Below are positions 62,395 through 64,000 of a stretch of DNA of 64,000 nucleotides, in pieces (the stretch's first letter is position 1; each line of letters opens with the position of its first letter). The DNA comes from Paramecium pentaurelia (lineage: Eukaryota; Ciliophora; Oligohymenophorea; Peniculida; Parameciidae). Both the position numbers and the translations under genes were made by a program. The DNA lies in assembly GCA_905183005.1 (NCBI GenBank), contig CAJJDO010000142.1:245822-309821 (forward strand), read 5' to 3'. The notes under the pieces were generated by a model. The model did not search any database, was not told where the DNA came from, and saw only the letters and a list, made by a program, of their open reading frames with translations.

Positions 62395-64000
62395 TTATGT
62401 ATTCAAGGGATACATCAAAAAGAATTAATTGAAGCTCAATTAAAATATAATTATAGTTATGATGATAAACTTATTGAACGAAAACTTTTCTATCGGGAAA
62501 CCTTGGTTTGGTAAATCTAAATAAATTAGTGGAAACTCCATATATGATGGAAATTATAGTGTAAGTGTTGCCCAACATTATTTTTAAAGCAACTGAGATT
62601 AATAACATTAAATCAACATTCTTGAAGAATTTTTCAAAGATTTTGACAAGAATTCATCATAAGTAAATACAGATTCAGATGTATAAATCACAATAGAAAA
62701 GGCATCTGTAGGTGTCAAAAAAGGAAGTTAATAAAGAATCTGAAGCAGAAATTTAAGTTGATGATGATGAATTCTTGGAAGTTACTCATAACGATTTATA
62801 CAACTTGGAAATTATTGATTACCATTAAACTGCATTTGTAGTTTGGAATATTGTGGAAGAAAATTCGATACCTTAACAATTGTAAATCTCTTAAGAATCT
62901 GAAGGAGTGTATAAATAACTTGAAAAAATATTTGAAACTAATCTTGTTTTTTGGCTACAAAATTAAATATTAAGGAAAATAAAAATTTAATAGGAAGAAA
63001 TAATCTAATTTGCCAATGATACATTAAAAGAATACAATCTTACGATTTATGACTTTTATTGTGAGTTTATCAATTATTACAACTTGAAATAAATCGAAAA
63101 ATAGAGAAACTTATGAAAATCAATAGATACTGATCGTTTTCTGCATGATCTATTAGAATACTCAATTAGATTTGCAAAAACAATGAGTAAGAATGAACTG
63201 ACATAATCACTTGTCTAATAAAAAGGCGCTAATTTTTAATTTACCCATAAATCAATTTAAGAGTTCTTAATTGCAGCTGATTTATATGAGGTATTAGTTC
63301 AATCAAAAGATTTTAATATTTAGATATTGTAAGATTATAATAGAAATATTGTCAAAAGAGGAGAATAAAAATTAGGATTGCTTAGAGTTTCTAAATAATC
63401 TCAGGTAAAACTATTGCTAGTGTTATAATTAATTTGGTAATATATATAGATTTTGGAAAAATAAAAATATTGTGATACTATTAAATCAATTACTCATTTA
63501 ATCCAAATCATAAAAAAACATGATATTAAACTGAAATATACATTGAAACTAGATAATATCTCATTTAAAAAATATATCAAGAGGCTAGGATAAAAGAATT
63601 TTTGAAATTCTTAGTTCATCTCACTAAGATAGATAATAAATTTACAATAAGTGGGTCTAATGCAATAAATTTATTGGTTGAAATGTAGGTGGATCTAACA
63701 AACTAAAATTTTGAAAATATAAGAATAGAAAATACTAATATATTTGGAGGTAATTATGCTAAGTGTAATTTATCTAAGTCCTAATTTAAGAATGTGAATA
63801 TCAAATGAATTAATTTAAATGGAGATTGGTAATAATTATAAATAAACGAATTGTATTAAATGGATAGTCATAGTCATTATGTCAACTCAGTCTGTTTCTC
63901 TCCTGATGGTAATACATTAGCTTCTGGTAGTGATGATAAGTCTATCCGTCTATGGGATGTCAAAACAGGATAATAAAAAGCCAAATTAGATGGTCATACT
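62395..64000 (+). pseudogene. decayed NACHT/STAND-pentapeptide-WD40 gene, cut by window end
   Basis: Fragments line up in the order of a large Paramecium family but in shifting frames. GIHQKELIEAQLKYNYSYDD comes first, then FSIGKPWFGKSK, the STAND-type element QFTHKSIQEFLIAADLYEVL, EFLKFLVHLTKIDNKF, a pentapeptide-like NTNIFGGNYAKCNLSKSQF and finally the first WD40 blade, HYVNSVCFSPDGNTLASGSD then KSIRLWDV. In-frame TGAs interrupt several segments, including 63806-63808 between the pentapeptide and WD40 parts. The WD40 part is open to the window edge and has more C in third positions than the rest, so it may be less decayed or part of a functional downstream gene. Confidence 0.7.

Noticed and set aside
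1..64000. CRISPR arrays, insertion sequences and bacterial operon signals
   Set aside because: None seen; recoded stops and tiny introns show that this is ciliate nuclear DNA, where such features are not expected.

Overview
This window reads as macronuclear DNA of a Paramecium-type ciliate. It is very AT-rich. Long frames stay open only if TAA and TAG are read as glutamine, with TGA the sole stop. Frame changes inside genes are repaired by tiny GT...AG introns of about 21-30 nt. The largest simple gene encodes a Paramecium-style surface (immobilization) antigen. ORF calling with the standard code breaks these genes into shadows, so the models below were built by hand with the ciliate code. 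All names rest on recognised motifs; no database search was run.

Region 1 (1-9472): the 3' end of an FtsX-type ABC permease, a decayed stretch, then a compact + strand row: Myb DNA-binding protein, Tim44 (mitochondrial import), p34/AAGAB-like adaptin-binding protein and an SCP2 sterol-carrier protein. A Gln-rich protein converges on them. Region 2 (10009-22857): a probable pseudokinase, ADF/cofilin, a coiled-coil protein divergent from an RBR ubiquitin ligase with only 35 bp between start codons, a Lon-family AAA+ protein with both protease residues replaced, a CHAT-domain cysteine-peptidase-like protein, a Q/N/P-rich protein and a B-box/WD40 protein. Region 3 (23963-26692): an Mpv17/PMP22 membrane protein and two small unknown genes. 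Region 4 (28618-36552): the 2,644-residue surface antigen, intron-free, with signal peptide, Cys-rich repeats and a GPI-type tail.

Region 5 (37128-45207): a BI-1/TMBIM membrane protein whose promoter forms a large, nearly perfect inverted repeat with the promoter of a broken second copy, then a secreted serine carboxypeptidase among eroded sequence. Region 6 (45208-56142): one giant reverse-strand gene for a membrane protein with signal peptide, Cys-rich repeats, a long beta-helix-like region and C-terminal helices. It contains an 830-N gap and a single N, each flanked by duplicated sequence that looks like unmerged contig ends. Region 7 (56143-64000): small ORFs and pseudogenes, ending in a decayed NACHT-pentapeptide-WD40 gene cut by the window edge.

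The left half is dense housekeeping DNA with gaps often under 100 bp. The right half is sparse and rich in multigene-family members and relics. There is no operon-like functional cluster; recurring themes are protein quality control (Tim44, Lon-like, RBR ligase) and cell-surface or secreted proteins.
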